DNA of 11,007 nt from Verrucomicrobiota bacterium (lineage in GTDB: Bacteria > Verrucomicrobiota > Verrucomicrobiia > Opitutales > UBA953). Under the pieces are notes generated by a model. It had not been told where the DNA came from and did not search any database. It saw nothing but the letters and a program-made list of their open reading frames with translations. The DNA is taken from positions 1 through 11,007 of the forward strand of contig RFRI01000027.1 in assembly GCA_009924535.1 (NCBI GenBank), written 5' to 3'. Of this stretch, positions 5,958 through 11,007 are shown piece after piece. Both the position numbers and the translations under genes were made by a program. Position 1 is the stretch's first letter. Each line of letters begins with the position of its first letter.

Positions 5958-6584
5958 TTAGTTTTTAGCGCGCTCGAGGACCTTGTTGAGGCCTTCTTCC
6001 GAGATCAGGATGCGCGGGGTGCGCACGAGATCGAGAGCGTTGAGATTGGAAGAGTTGGAGAAGATGGCGCGGCTCAGGTTACGGCTGGCGCGGACGACGT
6101 TGTCGGACCAGGCGGTGTCGACGACGAGGAGGCGCTTGCCGGCAGGGCTCACGTTGGTGAGCACCTTGGCGAAGAGCTTGGTCTTGGGCTGGGCGACTTC
6201 GAACTTCTCGATGACCGAGATGCCACCGTCGGCGGCGAGCTCGAAGAGCGCGCGCTGGAGGGCGATCTTCTTGGCCTGAGCGGTGATGGTCTTGGACCAG
6301 TCACGAGGGCGAGGGCCGAAGACGACGCCACCCTTGAACATCTGGGGGGCGCGCTTGTCGCCGTGACGGGAACCGCCGGAACCCTTCTGCGGCAGGACCT
6401 TCTTACCGGAACCGGCGACTTCGCCGTAATCCTTGGTCTTGGAGGTGCCCTGGCGCTTGTTGGCCTGGTAGGAAACGATCACCTGCTTGAGCAGGGCGAC
6501 GCCCTTGGAGCCTTCGAAGGAAGGAATATCGAATTCCTTTTCGGTGAAGGCGGAGCCGTCGGACTTATAAACTTTGAGCTTCAT
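5958..6584 (-). CDS. rplD: 50S ribosomal protein L4
   Basis: L4 assembles early on 23S rRNA, and its long loop lines the exit tunnel. In several proteobacteria and firmicutes it also represses the S10 operon by binding the leader mRNA. The 208-residue product has the family length. The loop region runs from about 43 to 100 (KRQGTSKTKDYGEVAGSGKKVLPQKGSGGSRHGDKRAPQMFKGGVVFGPRPRDWS-type sequence), with the conserved RHGxxRAPxxxGGxVVFGPxPR core at 73-93. The C-terminal half carries VDTAWSDNVVRASRNLSRA and ends DLVRTPRILISEEGLNKVLER. The start is 21 nt after rplC with no Shine-Dalgarno site. If autoregulation exists here, the structured region before rplC is the natural target. Confidence 0.97.
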   Translation of the reverse strand: MKLKVYKSDGSAFTEKEFDIPSFEGSKGVALLKQVIVSYQANKRQGTSKTKDYGEVAGSGKKVLPQKGSGGSRHGDKRAPQMFKGGVVFGPRPRDWSKTITAQAKKIALQRALFELAADGGISVIEKFEVAQPKTKLFAKVLTNVSPAGKRLLVVDTAWSDNVVRASRNLSRAIFSNSSNLNALDLVRTPRILISEEGLNKVLERAKN

Positions 6585-6605
6585 ATCGCTGAGATGCTAG
6601 GTGGG

Positions 6606-7247
6606 TTACTTGGCGGCGATGGCCTTCTTGGCCGGACGCACGAGGACGACCTCACCGTTGGCGCCGGGGAAGCTGCCCTTGATGAGGAGGAGGTTCTTTT
6701 CCGCGAGGACCTGGACGACGCGGAGGTTCTGGACGGTGCGCTGCACCTGGCCCATGTGGCCCGGCATCTTCTTGCCCTTGAAGACGTGGCCAGGAGTCTG
6801 GCGCATGCCGATCGAGCCGATACGGCGGTGCATCATGTGACCGTGGGAATCAGGCTGACCGTCCATGTTGTAGCGCTTGACGACGCCCTGGAAGCCGCGG
6901 CCCTTGACGGTGCCGATGACGTCGACCATCTCGCCGGCGGTGAACTTCTCGACGGTGATGATGTCGCCGACCTTGGCCTGCGTGGCGCCGGCCTGGCGGA
7001 TTTCGTGAAGATGGGTGTGGGGAGCGACGCCCGCCTTGCGGAGGTGGCCGACTTCGCCGGCCGTCATGCGGCTTTCCTTCTGGGGGCCGAACGCGATCTG
7101 GACGGCATCATAGCCATCCTTATCGACGGTCTTTACCTGGGTGACGGGACAGGGGCCCGCTTGGACGACCGTGACAGGGACGAGGTTGTTGTCCGCGTCA
7201 TAGACCTGGGTCATTCCGATTTTCTTACCGAGTAGCTGGTGTTTCAT
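6606..7247 (-). CDS. rplC: 50S ribosomal protein L3
   Basis: L3 is an assembly initiator of the 50S that reaches the peptidyl transferase centre. The product is 213 residues with the ATG at 7247. It shows LLGKKIGMTQVYD (5-17), GPCPVTQVKTVDKDGYDAVQIAFG (31-54), VKGRGFQGVVKRYNMDGQPDSHGHMMHRRIGSIGMRQTPGHVFKGKKMPGHMGQVQRT (114-171) and a closing GANGEVVLVRPAKK. The MPGHMG loop is the family's centre-facing tip. An in-frame ATG at 7286 would add 13 residues (TKRRKRHLPLRK after Met). I reject it because the codons there (CGG CGG, AGA, CTT) look unlike the rest, they fall in an RNA hairpin region, and L3 families start close to the chosen site. The unusual upstream region is described separately. 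Confidence 0.95.
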   Translation of the reverse strand: MKHQLLGKKIGMTQVYDADNNLVPVTVVQAGPCPVTQVKTVDKDGYDAVQIAFGPQKESRMTAGEVGHLRKAGVAPHTHLHEIRQAGATQAKVGDIITVEKFTAGEMVDVIGTVKGRGFQGVVKRYNMDGQPDSHGHMMHRRIGSIGMRQTPGHVFKGKKMPGHMGQVQRTVQNLRVVQVLAEKNLLLIKGSFPGANGEVVLVRPAKKAIAAK

Positions 7248-7390
7248 TTTTCTAAGAGGCAGGTGGCGTTTCCGCCGTTTGGTCATTGCTGACCTGCATT
7301 AGGCTTAGGATTCCTTGCGGAATCTTGGTCCTGATAGAGGGGCTGGGACGTCCTGCGTTGGGTTGGAGGTTAAGGTGGAGGGTTGAAGAG
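7248..7390 (-). promoter_or_regulatory. Structured rplC leader in the rpsJ-rplC spacer
   Basis: This 143-nt spacer is far longer than any other in the cluster. In mRNA sense it starts pyrimidine-rich and then becomes structured. Three perfect stems close GNRA-type tetraloops: GATTCC-GCAA-GGAATC (7309-7324), GGTCA-GCAA-TGACC (7281-7294) and GGCG-GAAA-CGCC (7265-7276). In addition GCAGGT (7292-7297) can pair with ACCTGC (7259-7264), and CTAAG (7304-7308) with CTTAG (7252-7256), giving nested helices around the GAAA hairpin. The GCAGGT helix overlaps the second hairpin, so the two are mutually exclusive. The outermost helix ends four A residues before the rplC ATG. I infer a translational or transcriptional control element, perhaps bound by L4 or another product of the operon. 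No clear promoter was found in it, and there is no U-run, so none of the hairpins looks like an intrinsic terminator. Confidence 0.6.
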
Positions 7391-7699
7391 TTAGACTACG
7401 ATGTTGATGTCAACCCCAGAAGGCAGGTTGAGCTTCTTCAGTTCGTCCACGGTCTGGGCGTTGGGCTCCATGATCTCGATCAGACGCTTGTGCGTGCGGA
7501 TCTCGAACTGGTCCATGGACTTCTTGTCCACGTGGGGCGAACGGTTGACGGTAAGGCGGGAGATATCGGTCGGGAGCGGCACGGGGCCGGTGACGCGGGC
7601 GCCGGTGCGCTTGGCGGTGTCGACGATCTCATTGGCGGACTGATCGACCATGCGGTAGTCGAAGCCCTTGAGCTTGATGCGGATTTTGGTGCGGGCCAT
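7391..7699 (-). CDS. rpsJ: 30S ribosomal protein S10 (NusE)
   Basis: S10 is part of the 30S head and, as NusE, also binds NusB and NusG in transcription antitermination and transcription-translation coupling. The 102-residue product has the normal length and signature: IRIKLKGFDYRMVDQSANEIVDTAKRTGARVTGPVPLPT (6-44), VNRSPHVDKKSMDQFEIRTHKRLIEI (51-76) and the end TVDELKKLNLPSGVDINIVV. It follows fusA directly (24 nt) with no tuf in between, and is itself followed by the long structured spacer before rplC. It may therefore belong functionally to the str part. The 24-nt spacer reads CACCTCCCAACTCCC near its centre and has no Shine-Dalgarno site. Confidence 0.98.
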   Translation of the reverse strand: MARTKIRIKLKGFDYRMVDQSANEIVDTAKRTGARVTGPVPLPTDISRLTVNRSPHVDKKSMDQFEIRTHKRLIEIMEPNAQTVDELKKLNLPSGVDINIVV

Positions 7700-7723
7700 C
7701 GGGAAGGGAGTTGGGAGGTGAGA

Positions 7724-9889
7724 TTAGGTGCGGGCCGGGGCGCGGGAAGAGGTCTCGACGACCTGCTTGAGGATCTGCGCGGGGACCTGCTCGTAGTTGG
7801 CGGGTTCCATGGAGTACGAAGCGCGTCCCTTGGACAGGGAGCGGACGTCCGTGGAGTAACCGAACATTTCTGCCAGCGGGACGCGGGCCTCGATGTTGCA
7901 GAGGCCGGCCTTGGTTTCCATGCCCTGGATCTGGCCACGACGGCGGTTAAGGTCGCCCATGATGTCGCCCTGGTATTCTTCCGGGGTGACGACTTCGACC
8001 TTCATGATGGGCTCGAGGAGGATCGGCTTGGCGTCCTTCATGGCTTCCTTGAAGGCGAAGATGCCGGCCATCTTGAAGGCCATTTCGTTCGAGTCCACTT
8101 CGTGGAAAGAACCGAAGACGATGCGGGCCTTGAAATTGATCACCGGGTAGCCGGCGACCGTGCCGTTGTTGGCGGCTTCGAGGATACCTTCGGTGGCGGG
8201 CTTGATGAATTCCTTGGGAATGACGCCGCCCACGATCTCGTTGACGACTTCTTCGCCCTTCTCACCGGCCACGCGCGTGGCGGGCGGGTTCGGCTCGAGC
8301 TTGATCTCGACGTGGCCGTACTGGCCGCGACCACCCGACTGGCGGATGAACTTGCCCACGCCTTCGGAGGCGAGGTTGATGGTTTCGCGGTACGAAATCT
8401 GGGGCTTGCCGGACTTGGCCTCGACCTTGAACTCGCGCTTGAGCCGATCGACGATGATTTCGAGGTGAAGTTCACCCATGCCGGAGATGAGGGTCTGGCC
8501 TGTCTCAGGATTGGAGGTGACGCGGAAGGTCGGATCTTCCTGGGCGAGACGCTGCAGGCCGATGGAGAGACGCTCCTGGTCACCCTTGGAATTAGGCTCG
8601 ATGGACATCGAGATGACGGGCTCGGCGAAGGTGGTCTTCTCGAGGATCAGGTCGTCTTCGGCGGTCAGGGTGTCGCCGGTGGCGATGTCCTTCGGGCCGA
8701 TGATCGCGCAGATGTCACCGGAGTAGGCGACATCGATTTCTTCGCGGTCCATCGCGCGGAGGAGCACGATGCGCGAGATGCGCTCGTTCTTGCGGGTGCG
8801 AGGGTTGTAGAGGGCTTCGCCCTTCTTGAGCTGGCCGCGGTACACGCGGTAGAAGACGAGCTGGCCGACGTGCGGGTCGGACCAAAGCTTGAAGCAGAGG
8901 CCGGTGACCTTGGCTTTGTCGTCCGGACCGATGGCGATCTCCTTGTCGCCGTCGTCGATGAAGGCCTTCTGGGGGCGCATGTCGATCGGGGACGGGAGGA
9001 AGTCGACGACGCAGTCGAGGAGCATCTGGACGCCCTTGTTCTTGAAAGCGGAACCGGGGATGACGCCGATGAAGTTGAGCGAGAGGGTGGCCTTGCGGAT
9101 ACCCGTGCGCATTTCTTCGATGGTCACTTCCTGGCCGTCGAGGTACTTGGCGGCGAGGACGTCGTCGAAGTCGGCGAGGCCTTCGATGAGCTTGGTGCGC
9201 CAGAGCTTGGCTTCCTCCTTCTGGTTCTCGGGGATTTCGATCACGTCGAACTTCATTCCCTTCGGGTCCGTCTCGTCGTAAAGGTAGGCGGTGTTCTTGA
9301 TCAGGTCGATCATGCCCTTGAAGTCTTCGCCCTGGCCGATCGGGATGAAGAGAGGGTGGGCGTTGCCCTTGAGCTTCTCGCGGATGTCGTCGACGGCGCC
9401 GAAGTAGTCGGCACCGGTACGGTCCATCTTGTTGACGAAGGCGACGCGCGGGACGCCGTACTTGTTCATCTGGCGCCAGACGGTCTCGGACTGGGGCTGC
9501 ACGCCGGCGACGGCGCAGAAGACGGCGACGGCGCCATCGAGCACGCGGAGCGAGCGCTCCACCTCGGCCGTGAAGTCCACGTGGCCAGGGGTGTCGATGA
9601 TGTTGATGCGATGGTCGATGTTCGCGAAATGGCCTTCCTTGGTCTTCCAGCCGGCGGAGATGGCGGCCGCGGTGATCGTGATGCCACGCTCGCGTTCCTG
9701 TTCCATCCAGTCGGTGGTGGCGGTGCCGTCATGCACTTCGCCCATCTTGTGCACCACGCCAGTGTAGAAGAGGATGCGCTCGGTCGTGGTCGTCTTGCCG
9801 GCGTCGATGTGCGCGGCGATGCCGATGTTACGCGTGTGCTCGAGAGGGAACGCGCGGGACGGAGAATTGAATTCGGAAAGTTTGGCCAT
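7724..9889 (-). CDS. fusA: Elongation factor G
   Basis: EF-G is the GTPase that drives tRNA-mRNA translocation and, with RRF, ribosome recycling. The 721-residue product is full length. G-domain motifs are AHIDAGKT (26-33, P-loop), RGITI (68-72, switch I), DTPGH (99-103, with the catalytic-site His103) and NKMD (153-156). Domain II follows, then domain III with SGMGELHLEIIVDRLKREFKVE, and domain IV with GQYGHVEIKLEP and the tip FGSFHEVDSNEMAFK, whose His matches the E. coli H583 position. Domain V holds EPIMKVEVVTPEEYQGDIMGDLNRRRG and FGYSTDVRSLSKGRASYSMEP. These features match canonical translocase EF-G rather than the EF-G2 or TetM types. The start is 39 nt after rpsG without a Shine-Dalgarno site. 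Confidence 0.98.
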   Translation of the reverse strand: MAKLSEFNSPSRAFPLEHTRNIGIAAHIDAGKTTTTERILFYTGVVHKMGEVHDGTATTDWMEQERERGITITAAAISAGWKTKEGHFANIDHRINIIDTPGHVDFTAEVERSLRVLDGAVAVFCAVAGVQPQSETVWRQMNKYGVPRVAFVNKMDRTGADYFGAVDDIREKLKGNAHPLFIPIGQGEDFKGMIDLIKNTAYLYDETDPKGMKFDVIEIPENQKEEAKLWRTKLIEGLADFDDVLAAKYLDGQEVTIEEMRTGIRKATLSLNFIGVIPGSAFKNKGVQMLLDCVVDFLPSPIDMRPQKAFIDDGDKEIAIGPDDKAKVTGLCFKLWSDPHVGQLVFYRVYRGQLKKGEALYNPRTRKNERISRIVLLRAMDREEIDVAYSGDICAIIGPKDIATGDTLTAEDDLILEKTTFAEPVISMSIEPNSKGDQERLSIGLQRLAQEDPTFRVTSNPETGQTLISGMGELHLEIIVDRLKREFKVEAKSGKPQISYRETINLASEGVGKFIRQSGGRGQYGHVEIKLEPNPPATRVAGEKGEEVVNEIVGGVIPKEFIKPATEGILEAANNGTVAGYPVINFKARIVFGSFHEVDSNEMAFKMAGIFAFKEAMKDAKPILLEPIMKVEVVTPEEYQGDIMGDLNRRRGQIQGMETKAGLCNIEARVPLAEMFGYSTDVRSLSKGRASYSMEPANYEQVPAQILKQVVETSSRAPART

Positions 9890-9928
9890 GATCGGAACCG
9901 TTGAAGGGCTGCTGAAGTTACCTGCGGA

Positions 9929-10402
9929 TTACCACTTGAGGTGGGCGAAGGCACGGTTGGCCTGGGCCATCTTGTGCGTTTCTTCGCGCTTCTTCACCAC
10001 GTTGCCGGTGTTGTTGTAGGCGTCGACGAGTTCGGCGGCGAGGGCTTCGGACATCGTGGTGCCCTTGCGGCCGGCGGCGGCGGCGGCGACCCAGCGCAGC
10101 GCGATGCTGTTCTGGCGCTCGGGGGAGACTTCGACCGGGACCTGGTAGGTGGCGCCACCGACGCGACGGCTCTTCACTTCGAGCTTCGGGCGGCAGTTCT
10201 CGAGGGCGCCGAGCAGCAGCTCGACGGGATTGCCCTTCATCAGCTTTTCGCTGACCTTCTCGATCGCGCCATAGACGATGCCCTGGGCGATGGACTTCTT
10301 GCCGGACTTCATCACGACGTTGATGAGCTGGCTGATGAGGGGAGAGCCGTAACGGGCGTCCGGGAGATGGGCGCGCTTGGCTGCTTTGCGACGACGAGAC
10401 AT
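9929..10402 (-). CDS. rpsG: 30S ribosomal protein S7
   Basis: S7 nucleates assembly of the 30S head by binding the 3' major domain of 16S rRNA and lies near the E-site tRNA. In E. coli it represses the str operon. The 157-residue product matches the usual 155-157 length: MSRRRKAAKRAHLPDARYGSPLISQLINVVMKSGKKSIAQGIVYGA (1-46), ENCRPKLEVKSRRVGGATYQVPVEVSPERQNSIALRWVAAAAAGRKGTTMSEALAAELVDAYNNTGNVVKKREETHKMAQANRAFAHLKW. The segments RPxVEVKSRRVGGATYQVPVEV and GxxVKKREETHKMAxANRAFAHxxW are diagnostic. The ATG at 10402 is 29 nt after rpsL. The spacer carries CCCAACTCCC and no Shine-Dalgarno motif. Confidence 0.98.
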   Translation of the reverse strand: MSRRRKAAKRAHLPDARYGSPLISQLINVVMKSGKKSIAQGIVYGAIEKVSEKLMKGNPVELLLGALENCRPKLEVKSRRVGGATYQVPVEVSPERQNSIALRWVAAAAAGRKGTTMSEALAAELVDAYNNTGNVVKKREETHKMAQANRAFAHLKW

Positions 10403-10431
10403 GATCTAAGGGAGTTGGGTGCGGAAACGGA

Positions 10432-10815
10432 TTAGGCCTTCTTTTCCTTCGGGCGCTTGACGCCGTACTTGGAACGGGAGCGACGACGCTTCTCGACGCC
10501 GGAGCAATCGAGGGGTCCGCGGACGATGTGATAGCGCACGCCCGGAAGATCCTTCACGCGGCCGCCACGGACGAGGACCACGGAGTGCTCCTGGAGCTTG
10601 TGGCCTTCGTCGGGGATGTAGGAGATGACCTCCTGGCCGTTGGTCAGGCGCACCTTGGCGACCTTACGCTGAGCCGAATTCGGCTTCTTCGGCGTTCGGA
10701 TCATCACCTGCACGCAGACGCCGCGGCGGAATGGCGAGTTGTTCAAGGCAGGCGACTTCGACTTGGCCTTGGGTTGGACACGCGGTTTACGGACGAGCTG
10801 GTTGATGGTAGGCAT
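10432..10815 (-). CDS. rpsL: 30S ribosomal protein S12
   Basis: S12 lies at the decoding centre and affects accuracy. The 127-residue product has the canonical start MPTINQLVRKPR. It has TPKKPNSAQRKVAKVRL (41-57) with K43, and VKDLPGVRYHIVRG (87-100) with K88 and D89. K43 and K88 are the positions whose mutation gives streptomycin resistance in E. coli; both are wild type here. D89 is the residue methylthiolated by RimO in E. coli. The C-terminal end is the usual basic tail (RRRSRSKYGVKRPKEKKA). The frame is open to 10851 with an ATG, but that adds 12 residues (MPKPSFPYLPRS) not seen in the family, so 10815 is chosen. A GAGG only 3 nt before the ATG is too close to be a good Shine-Dalgarno site. 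This is the first gene of the cluster. Confidence 0.97.
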   Translation of the reverse strand: MPTINQLVRKPRVQPKAKSKSPALNNSPFRRGVCVQVMIRTPKKPNSAQRKVAKVRLTNGQEVISYIPDEGHKLQEHSVVLVRGGRVKDLPGVRYHIVRGPLDCSGVEKRRRSRSKYGVKRPKEKKA

Positions 10816-10847
10816 GGACCTCGGTAAATAGGGAAAAGAGGGTTTGG

Positions 10848-10872
10848 GCATAGGGGTCGAGGCCCCTCATGC
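10848..10872 (-). promoter_or_regulatory. Leader hairpin upstream of rpsL
   Basis: In mRNA sense GCAT pairs with ATGC, then after a single bulged G, AGGGG pairs with CCCCT around the six-base loop CCTCGA: nine base pairs in 25 nt. It lies 33-57 nt before the rpsL ATG and is followed by a C/U-rich unstructured stretch. No U-run follows it, so it is not an intrinsic terminator. It could be a 5'-UTR stability or regulatory hairpin. Whether it is transcribed depends on where the promoter lies. Confidence 0.4.
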
Positions 10873-10889
10873 AAGAGGAAAGTGCGTGG

Positions 10890-10895
10890 ATTTTA
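10890..10895 (-). promoter_or_regulatory. Possible -10 box for the str operon
   Basis: On the minus strand the hexamer TAAAAT matches five of six bases of the sigma-70 -10 consensus, in the AT-richest part of the region upstream of rpsL. A start a few bases downstream would give a leader of about 70 nt containing the 10848-10872 hairpin. No convincing -35 hexamer lies 16-18 nt upstream (AAGGGA and neighbours), so the call is weak. TTGCAT (10869-10874) with TATGCC (10847-10852), 16 nt apart, is a poorer alternative. Confidence 0.25.
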
Positions 10896-10920
10896 AGGTT
10901 TCTTTACTCCCCTCCCTTGT

Positions 10921-10942
10921 CCGACCCCCCGTCGGCTTTTTT
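10921..10942 (+). terminator. Possible intrinsic terminator, plus strand
   Basis: CCGAC and GTCGG form a perfect five-pair stem around five C residues, followed by C and six T. The polarity serves transcription on the plus strand, that is, reading away from rpsL. There is no gene on that strand to its left, so it might stop antisense transcription, or it might be a chance arrangement. On the minus strand the T-run becomes an A-run before the stem and gives no terminator. Confidence 0.3.
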
Positions 10943-11007
10943 GGCGGGACAATTCCGATGCCCACGCCATTACTCCAACCCCCGCCCATGCTGCCAACCC
11001 GCCTGAC
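10943..11007. other. Non-coding right edge
   Basis: I see no assignable gene here. Two in-frame plus-strand ATGs (10958 and 10988) stay open to the edge (MPTPLLQPPPMLPTRL), so a divergent gene could begin here, but 16 residues cannot be identified. Minus-strand frames show nothing recognisable. Confidence 0.3.

Noticed and set aside
4740..7235. Plus-strand open frame of 831 codons opposite rplB-rplC
   Set aside because: It lies antisense to five confident ribosomal genes. Its translation is dominated by Asp, Gly, Leu, Ala, Glu and Val, as expected for the complement of GC-rich Lys/Arg-rich coding sequence, and it has no recognisable domain.
7309..7324. GATTCC-GCAA-GGAATC hairpin as a terminator after rpsJ
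   Set aside because: No U-run follows the stem in mRNA sense; the next bases are CTAAGCC. It fits better as part of the rplC leader.
7286..9904. Plus-strand open frame of 872 codons opposite rpsJ and fusA
   Set aside because: It exactly shadows fusA and rpsJ. The composition is biased to Asp, Gly, Val, His and Leu, with no domain; its length follows from few stop codons in the complement of a highly expressed GC-rich gene.
1..11007. CRISPR arrays, insertion sequences, tRNAs, toxin-antitoxin or defence genes
   Set aside because: No spaced direct repeats, terminal inverted repeats, transposase motifs or tRNA-like cloverleafs were seen, and the window is almost fully occupied by translation genes.

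Overview
The window is a continuous ribosomal-protein cluster, read entirely on the minus strand (right to left). In transcription order it holds rpsL, rpsG, fusA, rpsJ, rplC, rplD, rplW, rplB, rpsS, one unrecognised secreted-protein gene, rplV, rpsC, rplP, rpmC, rpsQ, rplN, rplX, rplE, rpsN and rpsH. The str-type genes (rpsL-rpsG-fusA) run directly into the S10 and spc clusters. The cluster continues past the left edge, where rplF is expected. All 20 genes are intact, with no frameshift, mobile element, tRNA, rRNA or CRISPR.

The DNA is GC-rich. The order rpsL-rpsG-fusA-rpsJ lacks tuf between fusA and rpsJ. That, with the general look of the proteins, suggests a member of the Planctomycetota-Verrucomicrobiota-Chlamydiota group, most likely an Opitutae-like Verrucomicrobiota. 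This assignment is inference from memory of families, not from a database search.

Right edge (10816-11007): a non-coding region upstream of rpsL holding a 9-bp hairpin, a possible -10 box and a possible plus-strand terminator; this is probably the operon's promoter and leader. 7248-7390: the longest spacer (143 nt), between rpsJ and rplC. It is structured, with three stems that can close GNRA tetraloops and longer nested helices ending four bases before the rplC start. It is the best candidate for an autoregulatory element of the S10 part of the operon. 4131-4469: a 112-residue secreted-type protein gene placed between rpsS and rplV, two genes that are normally adjacent. Elsewhere spacers are 6-41 nt.

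The gene products build the 30S subunit (S12, S7, S10, S19, S3, S17, S14, S8) and the 50S subunit (L3, L4, L23, L2, L22, L16, L29, L14, L24, L5), together with the translocation GTPase EF-G, so co-transcription fits balanced ribosome synthesis. Almost none of the starts has a well-placed Shine-Dalgarno sequence. Most spacers are pyrimidine- and A-rich and poor in G, which suggests initiation mostly independent of Shine-Dalgarno pairing. I see no defence, mobile or biosynthetic system here; the interest lies in the inserted secreted-protein gene, the rplC leader and the initiation signals.
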